The notes: generated from the sequence alone by a model not told the origin. A stretch of 64,000 nucleotides of DNA from Phyllobacterium pellucidum (GCF_013327855.1 NZ_JABUMX010000001.1:1054001-1118000); one strand, 5' to 3'. Positions 18,104 to 25,283 are shown, numbered from the stretch's first letter. Numbers and translations: made by a program.

Positions 18104-18444
18104 CCATGAGCTGACCGACGTTTCTCAACATCTGCAGCGGAATGGCTTACCCTAGAACCAATTCGCCAGGTCCGAAACGATTGGTGCGAACTACCCAAGA
18201 GTTGGACCTGCACTCCGCCTGTTTGATCTGGGTCATCGCGACCCCGTCATCATCGCCGCAATCGCTGCCGAAACGGAACGCGCTCGAGCCGGACAGGCAG
18301 ACAACCGCAATAAAGCGCTGATGCTTGTCCCATGGGCCAATGAACTTCCGACGCTTGCGGGCAGTCGCGAACGGATCACGGAGTTGTAAGCTAGGCCGTT
18401 GTCCGCTGTCGTTTCGGCATCAACTGTTGCAGTACCGCAACTGC
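18104..18444 (+). other. Gap with an ORF fragment lacking a start codon
   Basis: Between about 18154 and 18390 one forward frame stays open for roughly 78 codons and encodes a coherent stretch (RLFDLGHRDPVIIAAIAAE, then NKALMLVPWANELPTL) ending at TAA. I find no ATG or GTG with a ribosome site at its head. It may be the tail of a decayed gene. Confidence 0.3.
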
Positions 18445-18690
18445 TTACGCGTTTGTGGCTTCGTTATCTTCGATCCGCTTGAGCTCAATTGTTGACCGCC
18501 CCGCCAATAGATTGGTAATGCCGAGTGTCACCTCGTCCTGCTCCCAGCCGGCCGTGATCGACTCATGATAGAGCAACATTAGTTCCCCATTCGACTCGAC
18601 CAAATCAACAAAGCGAGCCTCCATTGCTTCGTCCCGGGCGAGAGCCCGCTCGGGGTCGTCGAGCGGAACTTTGGGTGAATGAACGGTCAT
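18445..18690 (-). CDS. Small helical protein (81 aa), paralogue of the prophage gene at 24630
   Basis: The core RFVDLVESNGELMLLYHES followed by TAGWEQDEVTLGITNLLAG matches, residue by residue in spacing, the core of the protein at 24630-24887 (RFREVLEQKAELLDILEEA, SAGWSREESLFALNELLAA). I do not recognise a named family. The pattern AGW-x2-(D/E)E-x-x-L is conserved between the two. Acidic tail. One copy is in host DNA and the other in the prophage. Confidence 0.6.
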   Translation of the reverse strand: MTVHSPKVPLDDPERALARDEAMEARFVDLVESNGELMLLYHESITAGWEQDEVTLGITNLLAGRSTIELKRIEDNEATNA

Positions 18691-18783
18691 CGGATTTGTC
18701 TATTGTCCATCTAGTTCAACGCAGTGCGGTCAAAGGCGTTCCTTGGCCCTTTATAAGGACGGCATGTTTACTCTGGACCTCAT

Positions 18784-18809
18784 GGAACAAATTCCGCCAA
18801 ATTTGCATT
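18784..18809 (+). promoter_or_regulatory. EcfG-like promoter upstream of a candidate small RNA
   Basis: GGAAC (18784-18788), 17 bases, CATT (18806-18809); one mismatch to CGTT. A transcript would start near 18815 and run into the terminator at 18873-18914. Confidence 0.4.
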
Positions 18810-18814
18810 CTGAG

Positions 18815-18920
18815 AGAAGCTGGGGATAACAGCATCGGCTTGATGTCCAACCACCCCTTGCCATCCACCAGCAACGGGCTCGGATTTGCGCCCCCCGTCT
18901 TTTCCGAGCCCGTTTTCATT
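18815..18920 (+). ncRNA. Candidate small RNA with C-rich segment and intrinsic terminator
   Basis: There is no supported reading frame, yet the stretch has the parts of an sRNA gene: an EcfG-like promoter just upstream, a small 5' hairpin (gctg..cagc), an unpaired C-rich segment (ccaaccaccccttgccatcc) and a strong 12-bp terminator stem (AACGGGCTCGGA with its exact complement, 18873-18914) followed by TTCATTTCC. This layout resembles the general-stress sRNA GsrN of Caulobacter, which uses a C-rich loop to pair with ribosome sites. Homology is not shown; the likeness is in architecture only. Confidence 0.4.
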
Positions 18921-18966
18921 TCCTTAACCATGTAAGCGCGCGTTAGAACCGCAGACGCGTCCCAAT

Positions 18967-19030
18967 GCTCAGCGGAACCCGCCCGTCGCTGTGTTGCGTA
19001 AATCGACGGGTCGGGTTCCACAGGCTGAGC
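18967..19030 (-). repeat. Long nested hairpin, copy A of a dispersed palindromic repeat
   Basis: Three nested exact arms: GCTCAGC/GCTGAGC, GGAACCCG/CGGGTTCC and CCCGTCG/CGACGGG, around a tgtgttgcgtaaat loop. It lies 10 bp past the stop of the DUF982 gene (reverse strand) and could end that transcript. A related copy with the same tgtgttgcgta loop is at 21951-22013. Confidence 0.6.
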
Positions 19031-19039
19031 GAATTTGCC

Positions 19040-19339
19040 TTATTCTCGCACAGCCCGCAGCGTATTGGTGAGCGTTTCCATAAAAGTGGTGTTACCTTCT
19101 TCGACGCGGATGCCAGCGTCCAATAGCGCATCGAGAAAGGCAGCTCGGGCCTCCACCGGACTGAAGTGTCCTTCCAAGGCTCCGGTGCAAGTCAGTTTAG
19201 CGCGTAGGCAGGCAGGACCTTGCTTGTGAGTCCAATCGTTTTTTAGGAACGCAAGTGCTTGGCCGACGGAGCTAACATGTCTAGGTTTGCCGCGTCGAGC
19301 AGGCCGGAGGACCAGTGATTGGAATGGGACGTCGTCCAT
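19040..19339 (-). CDS. DUF982 family protein
   Basis: A 99-residue member of DUF982: conserved positions include a Trp-x5-GPA block (DWTHKQGPACLRAKLTC), AL-x-G-x4-P-x-EAR-x-AFLDALLDAGI and a variable acidic tail. The function of this rhizobia-rich family is unknown. It has an exact EcfG-type promoter whose -10 box ends only 8 bases before the ATG, so the mRNA would be leaderless or nearly so. An alternative TTG start lies 9 bases upstream. A related gene is at 20037 and another ends at base 76. Confidence 0.8.
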   Translation of the reverse strand: MDDVPFQSLVLRPARRGKPRHVSSVGQALAFLKNDWTHKQGPACLRAKLTCTGALEGHFSPVEARAAFLDALLDAGIRVEEGNTTFMETLTNTLRAVRE

Positions 19340-19347
19340 AAACCGCA

Positions 19348-19372
19348 AACGTCGCTACTGGCCGCTTGTTCC
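19348..19372 (-). promoter_or_regulatory. EcfG promoter, exact consensus
   Basis: On the reverse strand: GGAAC (19372-19368), 16 bases, CGTT (19351-19348). This matches the general-stress sigma factor consensus without mismatch and lies directly before the DUF982 start. Confidence 0.75.
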
Positions 19373-19400
19373 CTATGGCAATCGACGGTGGGAACGCACT

Positions 19401-19526
19401 ATGCCAAACGATTTGAATGAGCATGGCGATTACCCGCCCCCGCACGAACCGCCCTACGTGATGTTAGGGGTGGGGTTCGTCTTGGGCATTGTGATCATCA
19501 TGGCGATCGGCTGGTATTTGCGGTAA
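19401..19526 (+). CDS. Small membrane protein (41 aa)
   Basis: MPNDLNEHGDYPPPHEPP followed by one transmembrane helix (YVMLGVGFVLGIVIIMAIGWYLR) at the C-terminus. GGTGGGAA lies about 10 bases before the ATG. It is divergent from the DUF982 gene. Same overall plan as the 59-residue protein at 12313. No known family. Confidence 0.5.
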   Translation: MPNDLNEHGDYPPPHEPPYVMLGVGFVLGIVIIMAIGWYLR

Positions 19527-19539
19527 CTGAGAAATTCTA

Positions 19540-19558
19540 TTGATTTGGAATCCCGAAA
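19540..19558 (+). repeat. 19-bp repeat TTGATTTGGAATCCCGAAA, copy 1
   Basis: Differs in one base from 19996-20014. Each copy contains an inverted TTYGG..CCGAA core. The second copy lies 22 bp before a DUF982 start codon; this one has no gene directly behind it, so it may be a relic of a duplicated promoter. Confidence 0.4.
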
Positions 19559-19685
19559 TGCGGGTTGACGGCCGCCCCCTGACCATCTCGCCTCGCCATC
19601 GTTCCCTAGCGGGCAATTGTTAATGTTCAACGGCTCTGGACGAGAATAGCCCTTTGGGAAACGTGGGCGACTATCACCCACCAGG

Positions 19686-19916
19686 TTATTTCATAACGTC
19701 GGAAATACGCATCGTCCCGATAAGCCGGTTCGTATCGTCATACACATGGACCAGGAACTTGGAAGGATCGATGTTCCTCCCGACAGCCTCATGGATATTG
19801 TCGCGCGCGGCTTGGGCGGCGGCGTGAAGAGCCGTTTCTCCGTCGAGGAAGTCCATGTCCACAACCTCAACGGGCAGCCCATCTCCCTCATGGTAGGCGA
19901 AATGAAAGATGGGCAT
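19686..19916 (-). CDS. DUF6894 family protein
   Basis: A 76-residue protein starting MPIFHFAYHEGD, with VVDMDFLDGETALHAAAQAA in the middle and a KFLVHVYDDTNRLIGTMRI strand at the end. This is the DUF6894 pattern: short rhizobial proteins of unknown function, often multi-copy. The start at 19916 is chosen by family fit; the frame is open 11 codons further. It is divergent from the DUF982 gene at 20037. Confidence 0.7.
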   Translation of the reverse strand: MPIFHFAYHEGDGLPVEVVDMDFLDGETALHAAAQAARDNIHEAVGRNIDPSKFLVHVYDDTNRLIGTMRISDVMK

Positions 19917-19995
19917 TGTGTCGATCGCTCCTGTTGCTTGCCTGCACATCAGGAAGCAACGAGATCGGCGACTGTTCCCTCAATAAATAAATTGA

Positions 19996-20014
19996 TTGAT
20001 TCGGAATCCCGAAA
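19996..20014 (+). promoter_or_regulatory. 19-bp repeat TTGATTCGGAATCCCGAAA, copy 2, before a DUF982 gene
   Basis: It contains the perfect inverted repeat TTCGG-AATC-CCGAA and ends 22 bp before the ATG at 20037. Position and symmetry suggest an operator or promoter part; the GGAAT differs from the EcfG -35 box. Confidence 0.35.
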
Positions 20015-20036
20015 CACCGGCCCTATATTCCCGTCC

Positions 20037-20363
20037 ATGGTTTACGAGGATTACAAGACATTCCAGCGAGTGCAGGTGTTCGGGCGGCAGCCGGGCCAGC
20101 TCGTCAGCGTGACGTCGGCGTACGACGCTGCAAGGTTCGTGCTCGAGGAGTGGCCAGATCAGGCGGGCCCGAAGCATCTCATGGCCCGAGAGATTTTACT
20201 GAAGTGCCTTGAAGGCAATTGCTCGGCTGCCGTGGCGCGTGTGGCCTTTATCGAGGCAGCGAGAGAAGCCGGCATCTATATGGAAGCCGAACCGCTACGG
20301 ACCGCCTATACGGGCAAGCCCGATCCGAAGTGGGAGAAGCGGAAAACTACAGCGCTACGATAG
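20037..20363 (+). CDS. DUF982 family protein
   Basis: A 108-residue DUF982 protein: VTSAYDAARFVLEEWPDQAGPKHLMAREILLKC, then EGNCSAAVARVAFIEAAREAGIYME. Its tail AYTGKPDPKWEKRK is shared with the gene cut off at the left edge of the window. Compared with the copy at 19040 it keeps the W-x5-GP and AR-x-AF-x-EAA-x-EAGI blocks. Function unknown. I choose ATG 20037 because it fits the N-terminal length of the family. Confidence 0.8.
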   Translation: MVYEDYKTFQRVQVFGRQPGQLVSVTSAYDAARFVLEEWPDQAGPKHLMAREILLKCLEGNCSAAVARVAFIEAAREAGIYMEAEPLRTAYTGKPDPKWEKRKTTALR

Positions 20364-20429
20364 CGACGATCCCGCTCTGATGTTCGCCACGTCCATTGTC
20401 CTTGCAACGGGTAACGTTTCACCCCTGAA

Positions 20430-20448
20430 TTGTAACTGTTACGTACTT
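20430..20448. promoter_or_regulatory. Shared palindromic motif TTGTAACTGTTACGTACTT
   Basis: Second copy of the motif at 12659-12677 (18 of 19 identical), here 58 bp before the DUF1254/1214 start codon. The core GTAAC-N-GTTAC is an inverted repeat. Confidence 0.5.
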
Positions 20449-20506
20449 ACAACCCCTCATTGCGGCCATAAATTAAAGTCTCAACGTTTCTAAACGGGAG
20501 GGGACT

Positions 20507-21943
20507 ATGGAACTTACACGTCGTGCCGTTTCATTGGGGGGGCTTGGCTTACTCGCAAGCGCTTCGACTTTGCCTGCCAATGCTTTGGAAGCGCCGCTCA
20601 TTGACCCAATCGAGGCCTCAGACGAATTCTGGACCGCGGTCGAGGCTTACATCTTTGGCTATCCGCTCGTGACGACCGAGATGACTCGCCGCGTTATTAC
20701 CAATGTCCAGAAAGCCGAAGGCACCAAAGGCCCGATGGGCCATATCATCAAGCTGCGCGAATACCCGAACGCATCTTTTAAGGATGTTACGGCGCCGAAT
20801 GCCGACACGCTCTATACGACTGCCTTTGTGGATGTGGCAAAGGAGCCCTGGGTACTATCAATTCCGGACATGAAGGATCGCTATTACCTGTTCCCGATGC
20901 TCGATGGCTGGACAACGGTCTTCCAGGTTCCCGGCAAACGGACCACGGGTGGTGGTGCACAGTCCTATGCCATCACCGGGCCTAGCTGGGAGGGCGAGCT
21001 ACCTAAAGGAGTAACCGAATATAAGTCCCCAACAAGCATCGTGTGGATCCTCGGCCGCATCTATTGCGATGGCACGCCGGAGGACTACAAGGCTGTTCAT
21101 CAGCTGCAGGACGAATGCACGTTGGTGCCCCTCAGTGCCTATGGCAAGGACTGGACACCTCCCCCCGGCAAAGTCGATCCGACTATCGACATGAAGACGG
21201 CCGTCCGCGAGCAAGTGAACCGGATGGATGCCATCGAATATTTCACGCTGCTGTGCGAATTGATGAAGAACAATCCGCCGACAGCCGCGGATGCTGAGGC
21301 AATCGAGAAATTCGCACAGATCGGGATCGTCCCAGGCAAAGAGTTCGACAAGAGCAAGCTCGACGCAGCATTTATCAAGCGCATCCCAGATTTCGCATTC
21401 CATCGCATCATGCTGCATTTCAAATTTAGCGATGGGGACGTCAGTGACGTCAATGGCTGGGGTTATACGACGAAGACCGGAGTTTATGGAACAAACTATC
21501 TTCAGCGAGCGCTCATCACCGCCATTGGCCTCGGGGCCAACCGTCCGCAGGACGCTGTGTATCCGACCTCACTGAAAGCAAAGGAAGGATTGCTTGGTCG
21601 CGCCTATCATGGATCGAACAAATATGTCCTGACCTTTCCGAAGGGACAGCTGCCGCCCGCCCGCGGATTTTGGTCAATTACGATGTATAACGACCAATAT
21701 TTCTTTGTTGAAAATCCCATCAATCGGTATTCGATTAGTGCGAGAGAAGACTTGAAAACGAACGCGGATGGGTCGACGGACATCTATATTCAGAACGAAT
21801 CTCCAGGCGCCGAGAAGGAAAGCAACTGGCTGCCGGCGCCGAAGGACAAATTCATTCTCATGATGCGGATTTATTGGCCTGACGACAATCCACCATCCAT
21901 TCTAAACGGCTCCTGGATAATTCCACCAGTAAAGAAGGCTTAG
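20507..21943 (+). CDS. Exported DUF1254/DUF1214 protein
   Basis: A 478-residue protein with a twin-arginine-like leader (LTRRAVSLGGLGLLASASTL). The DUF1254 domain follows (YIFGYPLVTTEMTRR, APNADTLYTTAFVD, DRYYLFPMLDGWTTVF), then DUF1214 at the C-terminus (PPARGFWSITMYNDQYFFV, INRYSISAREDLKTNADGS, NWLPAPKDKFILMMRIYWP). These paired domains are widespread in alphaproteobacteria and have no established activity. GGGAGGGG lies just before the ATG. It is probably monocistronic; the upstream palindromic motif links its control to that of the sulfatase. Confidence 0.88.
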   Translation: MELTRRAVSLGGLGLLASASTLPANALEAPLIDPIEASDEFWTAVEAYIFGYPLVTTEMTRRVITNVQKAEGTKGPMGHIIKLREYPNASFKDVTAPNADTLYTTAFVDVAKEPWVLSIPDMKDRYYLFPMLDGWTTVFQVPGKRTTGGGAQSYAITGPSWEGELPKGVTEYKSPTSIVWILGRIYCDGTPEDYKAVHQLQDECTLVPLSAYGKDWTPPPGKVDPTIDMKTAVREQVNRMDAIEYFTLLCELMKNNPPTAADAEAIEKFAQIGIVPGKEFDKSKLDAAFIKRIPDFAFHRIMLHFKFSDGDVSDVNGWGYTTKTGVYGTNYLQRALITAIGLGANRPQDAVYPTSLKAKEGLLGRAYHGSNKYVLTFPKGQLPPARGFWSITMYNDQYFFVENPINRYSISAREDLKTNADGSTDIYIQNESPGAEKESNWLPAPKDKFILMMRIYWPDDNPPSILNGSWIIPPVKKA

Positions 21944-21950
21944 AAGACCT

Positions 21951-22013
21951 CAATGCTCAGCGGGACCCGACCGCACGTTTGTGTTGCGTATTCGACAATT
22001 GGGGTCCTTCAGC
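21951..22013. repeat. Palindromic repeat, copy B
   Basis: It shares caatgctcagcgg, the loop tgtgttgcgta and the general arm layout with copy A (18967-19030), but the stem is less perfect. It lies 5 bp after the DUF1254/1214 gene, so it may end that transcript. Confidence 0.45.
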
Positions 22014-22040
22014 GCACCTTGTGACCAAGGGACACCGGAC

Positions 22041-22223
22041 ATGGATGGAAGCAACCGCCCTGTCATTGAAGACATTTATGATGACCTTGTTGCAGTCCAT
22101 GTCAAAGCGGGCAAGGAATGCTTCGGTTTGCTGGCCTATTTGATCAATGAAGCGATCGAGGAAGCCAAAAGCATTCGAGAGGAAGAAACGGCAAAAGCGC
22201 CCCACCATCCCGAAGGACAGTAG
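22041..22223 (+). CDS. Small acidic hypothetical protein (60 aa)
   Basis: MDGSNRPVIEDIYDDLVAVH, then CFGLLAYLINEAIEEAKSIR: a compact helical protein without a known family. GGGA lies 9 bases before the ATG. Its last codons lie within the hairpin at 22197-22228. It is the last host-like gene before the prophage lysis cassette. Confidence 0.45.
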   Translation: MDGSNRPVIEDIYDDLVAVHVKAGKECFGLLAYLINEAIEEAKSIREEETAKAPHHPEGQ

Positions 22224-22228
22224 GGCGC
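22197..22228 (+). terminator. Hairpin, copy 2 of the dispersed terminator-like repeat
   Basis: Identical over about 34 bases to 11319-11353, with the same gcgccc/gggcgc arms. It overlaps the stop of the 60-residue gene. The two copies are 10.9 kb apart, both on the forward strand behind small genes. Confidence 0.55.
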
Positions 22229-22258
22229 AAGAATTTCTCAGGCTGACCGGCAGGGTGA

Positions 22259-22924
22259 TTATTGCGCCGCGGATCGGGCTCGCTCACGCTCTATGCGCTC
22301 CATGCGATCGAGCAATTGCATGTTGAGGTCGCGCTGGCCGAAGAAGCCTGACTGCGTTTGCTTTATCTCATCAATTTGGCGTTGCAGGTTCTGGGTGGAT
22401 GCCAATCGCGAATCCCGTTCGCTGGCGAGCTGAGTGTCATAGGACGCCCAGACCCGCTCATGCTCCTTGCGGGGCACCTGTCCGTCCTGCAGGGCTTTGA
22501 CCGAGCCTTCCATGCGAGCACGGTCCTCCTGCCCTCGCGCCTGGCGCCAGTCCATTTCCTGACGCGTGACCATATTCTCGGAAAGCGCCGACATAGCGCT
22601 CTTCAAGTCGGTGGTGGCGGTGTTGATTGGCCAATATGCCAAACCACCCAGCAGAGTGCAGAACGTCAGCGCCACACCCAGCGCCTGCCATTGCGGCTTG
22701 TTTCGTTCGGCGATCGTCGTCGACAATGCTGAGATGGAGTTCCGCGTCTCGTTGGCAAGGCCGCTGAGTGCCGTCTCCATCTGTTTGAAGCCCGAGCGCA
22801 TTTCCGACTCGAGATCGGTCTGCCGGCGCCCGAGGTTGGTTACCCGTTCACCCAACTGAGCATGTGCGGCGTCCAGATACTGCCGTGCCACTGTGTCGTT
22901 GCTGTTGGTCATATCATCCACCAT
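22259..22924 (-). CDS. Phage membrane coiled-coil protein in the lysis cassette
   Basis: A 221-residue protein. Two coiled-coil regions (HAQLGERVTNLGRRQTDLES; MERIERERARS at the end) flank one membrane segment (ALGVALTFCTLLGGLAYWPI near residue 95). It is the last gene of the lysis group, 34 bp after Rz1. AGGAAA before the ATG at 22924 decides the start; an ATG four codons later is possible. It could act as a holin-like or antiholin-like partner, since no ordinary small holin is seen, but this is inferred from position only. Confidence 0.6.
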   Translation of the reverse strand: MVDDMTNSNDTVARQYLDAAHAQLGERVTNLGRRQTDLESEMRSGFKQMETALSGLANETRNSISALSTTIAERNKPQWQALGVALTFCTLLGGLAYWPINTATTDLKSAMSALSENMVTRQEMDWRQARGQEDRARMEGSVKALQDGQVPRKEHERVWASYDTQLASERDSRLASTQNLQRQIDEIKQTQSGFFGQRDLNMQLLDRMERIERERARSAAQ

Positions 22925-22958
22925 TAGGTTTCCTGCCCGCCTTGCATGCCATGCGATG

Positions 22959-23174
22959 CTATTTCCAACACCCGCGGCGTTTGCCGTTCTCATCATTGCC
23001 CTCAACCCGTTCTGCGCCTGACCGATCGAGTTGGATCAGGGCGACGGTTGCGGCTGGATTAAGGTTTGCTTTCCGGAACCCCGCGCAACTGCTCGCAGGC
23101 ATCGACTGGCATCCGGCGAGAGCGAAGAGACTGAATGCAGAAATCATAATCACTGAGAGACTGTACTTTTGCAT
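22959..23174 (-). CDS. Rz1-like outer-membrane spanin lipoprotein
   Basis: A 71-residue product with a lipoprotein signal whose lipobox LAGC puts the lipidated Cys at residue 22. It begins inside the Rz gene in another reading frame and overlaps it by 116 bp, the nested arrangement typical of Rz/Rz1 pairs. Together the two proteins span the periplasm and fuse the membranes at lysis. The C-terminal part is short and not especially Pro-rich. Confidence 0.75.
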   Translation of the reverse strand: MQKYSLSVIMISAFSLFALAGCQSMPASSCAGFRKANLNPAATVALIQLDRSGAERVEGNDENGKRRGCWK

Positions 23175-23352
23175 CGCTCGCTATCCTTTCGCGCTCTGCC
23201 TTGATGTCGGATTGCAGTTGCTGCACAGCGGCTTGCTGAGTGCCGTCGCGCTTGCCGGCGAGATAGACCGCTGACCCGAGGACAATTGCGCCCAAAGCCA
23301 CGCCGGCCGCCAGCTTGGCCCAATTGGGAATATGTCCGATCAGCGCGATCAT
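23059..23352 (-). CDS. Rz-like inner-membrane spanin
   Basis: A 97-residue protein: an N-terminal membrane anchor (LAAGVALGAIVLGSAVYLAG) is followed by a periplasmic coiled coil (QQAAVQQLQSDIKAERERIA). It starts within the last codons of the endolysin gene (ATGA overlap) and contains the start of Rz1. This is the standard i-spanin layout, although the C-terminal region is short. Confidence 0.75.
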   Translation of the reverse strand: MIALIGHIPNWAKLAAGVALGAIVLGSAVYLAGKRDGTQQAAVQQLQSDIKAERERIASDAKVQSLSDYDFCIQSLRSRRMPVDACEQLRGVPESKP

Positions 23353-24311
23353 GACTTGAGGGCCTCGGCCTTCTCCGCCTGCTTCTTACGGTCCTGAATG
23401 CGCGACCAGATCATGAAGGCGCCGAGTGCAACGAAGGCAGCCACAACAAGCACAATGAGGTTCTGCCAAGGTATCGTGCCGACGCTGGCAACGGCGGTCG
23501 TAACCGTGGTTCCGGTGACGCCGAGCGCGGCGAGGCTCTTCGACTGATACCAAGGCTTGTCGGGATTGCCGAGCTTGACCGGCACCTTCTTTTCCTCGAC
23601 CACCGGAGCCGCCTGGACGGTCTTGGCAAGCGACGGCTTGTCCGTCAGCGCCACCAAAGCCTTGTGCATCTCCGCGCGCGTCAGCGGTCCGGACAGACCA
23701 TCTGCGGCCAACCCATGATCCTTTTGAAACTTGGTGAGTTCATTGACGGCGTAGCCGAGGAAGACGAGCGCGGTGCGATCGTAGTAGCTCAATCGATCAT
23801 CATAGCCGTTCAAGCCACCATTGATCGATCGCGTAATGTTCTCGTTGTCGCCGCGGTCCGCCAGTTTATTGAGATTGCGGGTATCCCAATACCAGAGTGC
23901 CGAGACCGCCGACCAAGGCGCGGTCGCAATCAACTCGGGCTTTTCGATGAAGTTTGGCGGGTTCATGCCCTTTGCGACACACCACTTATAGAAGGCGGTA
24001 ACGTTCGCCCGGCCGGTAACCTGAAGAAGCCCATAGCCGCGGTATTTCGAGCCATCGCCCTTCTGGGTGTTGCCGAGGTCTTTCCGGCCCTCGTAGCGCT
24101 TCTGCGCCGCCGTCGGCCCCCAGATTTCCTTGTTGTACTTCAACCCGCCGGATTCGTGCATTGTCTGCGGAACGAACTGCGCAAGCCGGTGCGGCTGGTC
24201 CAGACCAATCTTCGCACCGTATTCGTTCACGGCCTCCACTAATGAGGCGGCATTCGTCGCGTTCGGGGTCGCCTTCGCGATCCGACGCAGCATTTCTGCT
24301 GTCAGTTCCAT
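23349..24311 (-). CDS. GH19 endolysin with peptidoglycan-binding and C-terminal membrane segments
   Basis: A 320-residue lysis enzyme. Residues 1-190 form a glycoside hydrolase family 19 (chitinase/lysozyme) domain with QTMHESGGLKY (catalytic Glu region), KYRGYGLLQVTGRANV and SINGGLNGYDDR. A peptidoglycan-binding helix set follows (FQKDHGLAADGLSGPLTRAEM). Residues 250-310 contain two hydrophobic segments (SLAALGVTGTTVTTAVASVG and NLIVLVVAAFVALGAFMIW) and a charged KKQAEKAEA tail. The membrane part is unusual for an endolysin: it may tether the enzyme or substitute for a separate holin. ATGA coupling to Rz. Confidence 0.88.
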   Translation of the reverse strand: MELTAEMLRRIAKATPNATNAASLVEAVNEYGAKIGLDQPHRLAQFVPQTMHESGGLKYNKEIWGPTAAQKRYEGRKDLGNTQKGDGSKYRGYGLLQVTGRANVTAFYKWCVAKGMNPPNFIEKPELIATAPWSAVSALWYWDTRNLNKLADRGDNENITRSINGGLNGYDDRLSYYDRTALVFLGYAVNELTKFQKDHGLAADGLSGPLTRAEMHKALVALTDKPSLAKTVQAAPVVEEKKVPVKLGNPDKPWYQSKSLAALGVTGTTVTTAVASVGTIPWQNLIVLVVAAFVALGAFMIWSRIQDRKKQAEKAEALKS

Positions 24312-24629
24312 AGATGATTTCCTTATGGTGAACTCAGCGGCGCAATTCGCGCAGCAGTACGAGGCGAGTGGTTAGTTCGCAGGCGTGCCAAATCAGCGAC
24401 TTACAAGCCTGCTGCAGCGCCTCGAGTTCATCGAACTCCACCTTCGCGCCGGCCGGCGCGTTGGACAGGCAGTTCTAATCCTACGATATGCCTAGGAGTT
24501 AACCGAATCGCTGAATTGATTCCGCCGTGGAAGAGACCATACTTAAAGGGTCGGTCTAACCCACTGATAAGTGAGGCTCGGCAACCCAAGCCTAATACCC
24601 CTGCTGAGCCTCACGCCCAATCACTCGGG
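24312..24629. other. 318 bp gap between lysis genes and cargo
   Basis: No convincing gene. It should contain the lysis promoter (towards 24311). A stem-loop at 24571-24614 (gtgaggctc/gagcctcac) lies just past the stop of the reverse gene at 24630 and may end its transcript. Confidence 0.4.
24571..24614 (-). terminator. Stem-loop behind the 85-aa cargo gene
   Basis: GTGAGGCTC and its exact complement enclose a loop of about 26 bases. It is 16 bp past the stop codon on the reverse strand. There is no clear T tract. Confidence 0.4.
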
Positions 24630-24887
24630 CTAATGGCTGTTTTTCTTGGGGGCATCTTCTTCCTCAGCCTCCAGCGCACCGTCCGCTTTCGTCTGGGCAG
24701 CCAACAGTTCATTCAAGGCAAACAGCGACTCTTCACGGCTCCACCCTGCCGATGTCGCTTCCTCCAAAATGTCCAAGAGCTCGGCTTTTTGCTCCAGCAC
24801 CTCGCGAAACCGCGGCTCCAGAGCCTTTTGACAATCAATGGTTCGATCGGCATATTCCTCACAACTTGGTGGCCCTTGTATGGGCAT
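24630..24887 (-). CDS. Small helical cargo protein (85 aa), paralogue of 18445
   Basis: The core RFREVLEQKAELLDILEEA followed by SAGWSREESLFALNELLAA is the counterpart of the host protein at 18445-18690. The tail is acidic and then basic. GAGGACGGTGAG before the ATG is a good ribosome site. The gene lies between lysis and tail-fibre modules and is not part of either, so it is lysogenic cargo. Function unknown; the close host paralogue suggests it replaces or adjusts a host function. Confidence 0.65.
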   Translation of the reverse strand: MPIQGPPSCEEYADRTIDCQKALEPRFREVLEQKAELLDILEEATSAGWSREESLFALNELLAAQTKADGALEAEEEDAPKKNSH

Positions 24888-25283
24888 CTCACCGTCCTCC
24901 TCTGGGTTACCTCGGACTTTACATCAACCGGTCGCCCTTGGGGAGAAAAGCGTCATGGACGGTTGTCAAAGGATGCCCGCCAAAGGCAACTAGGCAGTTC
25001 GATTTAGAGCTGGAACTTGTGAAGGGTGGTGGCGTTGGGCCAAGTCGGAGAGCCCAACCTCTGGCCCGAGGCTCGGCGAGAAGCGCTGTACCCCGTCAAC
25101 GTCGAGCCTCACGGCATGCACAGCTGGCTTCCCAGGATGAGCCCTGTGGAATAAACAAACTTAGTTAAACCTCAATTTCGTATTAACTAGTCGCTATCCA
25201 AAACATTGCTGACGTCTCGCATTCGCCAGAATGCCTTTTCGAGGCGTATTTCGAAATACTTTAACCTTTTTCAGGAGAGCATC
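24888..25283. other. 396 bp intergenic region
   Basis: I see no supported gene. It separates a leftward and a rightward cargo gene and so should hold both promoters. Confidence 0.35.

Noticed and set aside
11319..22229. The repeated 34-base hairpin as phage attachment sites attL/attR
   Set aside because: Both copies lie left of the prophage, and the integrase is at the far right edge; the repeats do not bracket the element.
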